A stretch of 6,916 nt of DNA from assembly GCA_035695715.1 (NCBI GenBank), contig DASRRM010000126.1, forward strand, positions 1 through 6,916. Direction: 5' to 3'. Each line of letters opens with the position of its first letter. Within the stretch, counting starts at the first letter, position 1. The stretch comes from RYN-428 sp035695715. GTDB taxonomy: Bacteria > Planctomycetota > Phycisphaerae > Tepidisphaerales > Tepidisphaeraceae. The translations under genes were made by a program, and so were the position numbers. The notes beneath the pieces were generated by a model that worked only from the letters and a program-made list of their open reading frames with translations, made no database searches and was not told the origin of the DNA. Below are positions 6,387 to 6,916 of the stretch, piece by piece.

Positions 6387-6916
6387 GACTTTCCTCCCGG
6401 CGAATGTTTTGCATGACCTGCTCGCGCTTCAGCGGCTGCAGATGGTTATAGCGATTGATCGGCGTTTCAAACCGGCACACCCCGCGGAATTCACACGTCG
6501 CGCACGGAGACCTTCGCTCCAGCCGGTACGGCGTAATCGAGATTTTCCCGGAAAGCACCTCATCGCTCAGCGCCGCAATCCGCCGCCGCACCATCTGCAA
6601 CACCGCCGCGAATTCCTCCGGATAGATCGAATCGCTCTTCTCGACATGACCCAGCGTTCCATCTTTTTTTACATACGCATGCACGACCATCGACCGGCCG
6701 GTTTCCAATTCGCCATCCAGGTCGCTCAGCGCGCGGGCGTCAAACAATCCCCGCGGCTTATTGGCCAGCAAATATCGCTCGTCGCCCGGGTCGAACGCCA
6801 TGTCCGGATGCTCGACGTCGGCGAATGACCGCACCATCTCCAGATAAAACGCGGCCTTTGGCGTCAGCTTGCGGCCGATCAGTTGCTCGCCGAAGTTTTC
6901 CAGCACCAGCAACGAA
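6376..6916 (-). CDS. addB: AddB, C-terminal part of the AddAB helicase-nuclease (5' end outside window)
   Basis: This is the C-terminal ~179 residues of AddB, cut by the right window edge; the frame stays open to the last base, so no start is visible. AddB partners AddA in the cytoplasm for double-strand-break resection and RecA loading. The family signature is visible: the stretch LLANKPRGLFD, then VKKDGTLG, and near the end a C-x2-C-x5-C cluster (CATCEFRGVC, positions 6475-6504). In characterised AddB these cysteines, with a fourth one upstream of the nuclease domain, bind a 4Fe-4S cluster that staples the nuclease domain. The nuclease catalytic motif, the fourth cysteine and the helicase-like N-terminal half lie beyond the window and cannot be judged. 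The gene overlaps addA by 11 bases and ends in TGA, suggesting translational coupling and equimolar subunits. The identification is strong because of the cysteine spacing and the adjacent addA; a RecB-family exonuclease of another type is unlikely. Confidence 0.93.
   Translation of the reverse strand, partial: SLLVLENFGEQLIGRKLTPKAAFYLEMVRSFADVEHPDMAFDPGDERYLLANKPRGLFDARALSDLDGELETGRSMVVHAYVKKDGTLGHVEKSDSIYPEEFAAVLQMVRRRIAALSDEVLSGKISITPYRLERRSPCATCEFRGVCRFETPINRYNHLQPLKREQVMQNIRREESHGK
6393..6398 (-). promoter_or_regulatory. Shine-Dalgarno of addA, inside the addB coding sequence
   Basis: On the minus strand GGGAGG precedes the addA ATG with a 6-base spacer (AAAGTC). It is a near-perfect anti-16S match and lies within the last codons of addB. 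It fixes the addA start at 6386 and means addA can be initiated independently as well as by coupling to the terminating addB ribosome. Confidence 0.8.

Noticed and set aside
5742..6416. Plus-strand open frame of 224 codons across the addA start
   Set aside because: It is antisense to the addA N-terminus including Walker A, with no domain or credible ribosome site of its own.

Overview
The window holds four genes, all on the minus strand, with essentially no coding sequence on the plus strand. Reading in the direction of transcription (right to left), they are the 3' end of addB, a complete addA, a Cof-type HAD phosphatase and, after a gap of about 360 bases, a glycolipid-type glycosyltransferase of the MGDG synthase/UgtP family. 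The DNA is moderately GC-rich. Nothing in the window is a taxonomic marker. A Gram-negative-like bacterium outside the well-studied model groups is likely. A planctomycete or other PVC-group member is my best guess, from protein flavour and the style of the intergenic repeats, but this is inference.

Region 2432-6916 is a recombination-repair operon. addB ends inside addA with an 11-base overlap, and addA has a strong Shine-Dalgarno within the end of addB. addA stops with a tandem TGA-TAA, and the HAD gene starts 7 bases after the TGA. AddA and AddB form the two-subunit helicase-nuclease that resects double-strand breaks and loads RecA. Both carry their family signatures: all main UvrD-like helicase motifs and a C-terminal nuclease in AddA, and three cysteines of the 4Fe-4S cluster in the AddB tail. 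AddA has an unusual insertion of roughly 35-45 residues, low in complexity, between helicase motifs II and III.

Region 1267-1624 is non-coding and the most structured part of the window. It contains a heptamer tandem array directly behind the HAD stop codon, a 22-base-arm near-perfect inverted repeat, a 10-base direct repeat flanking that hairpin, and weak promoter-like hexamers ahead of the glycosyltransferase. These look like dispersed intergenic repeat elements rather than a gene.

Region 139-1266 encodes the glycosyltransferase, probably transcribed from its own promoter. Positions 1-138 hold no gene I can support, only a weak bulged inverted repeat.

Overall this is an ordinary housekeeping region. 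I do not see an undescribed defence, mobile or biosynthetic system. The items most worth a second look are the AddA insertion and the intergenic repeats.
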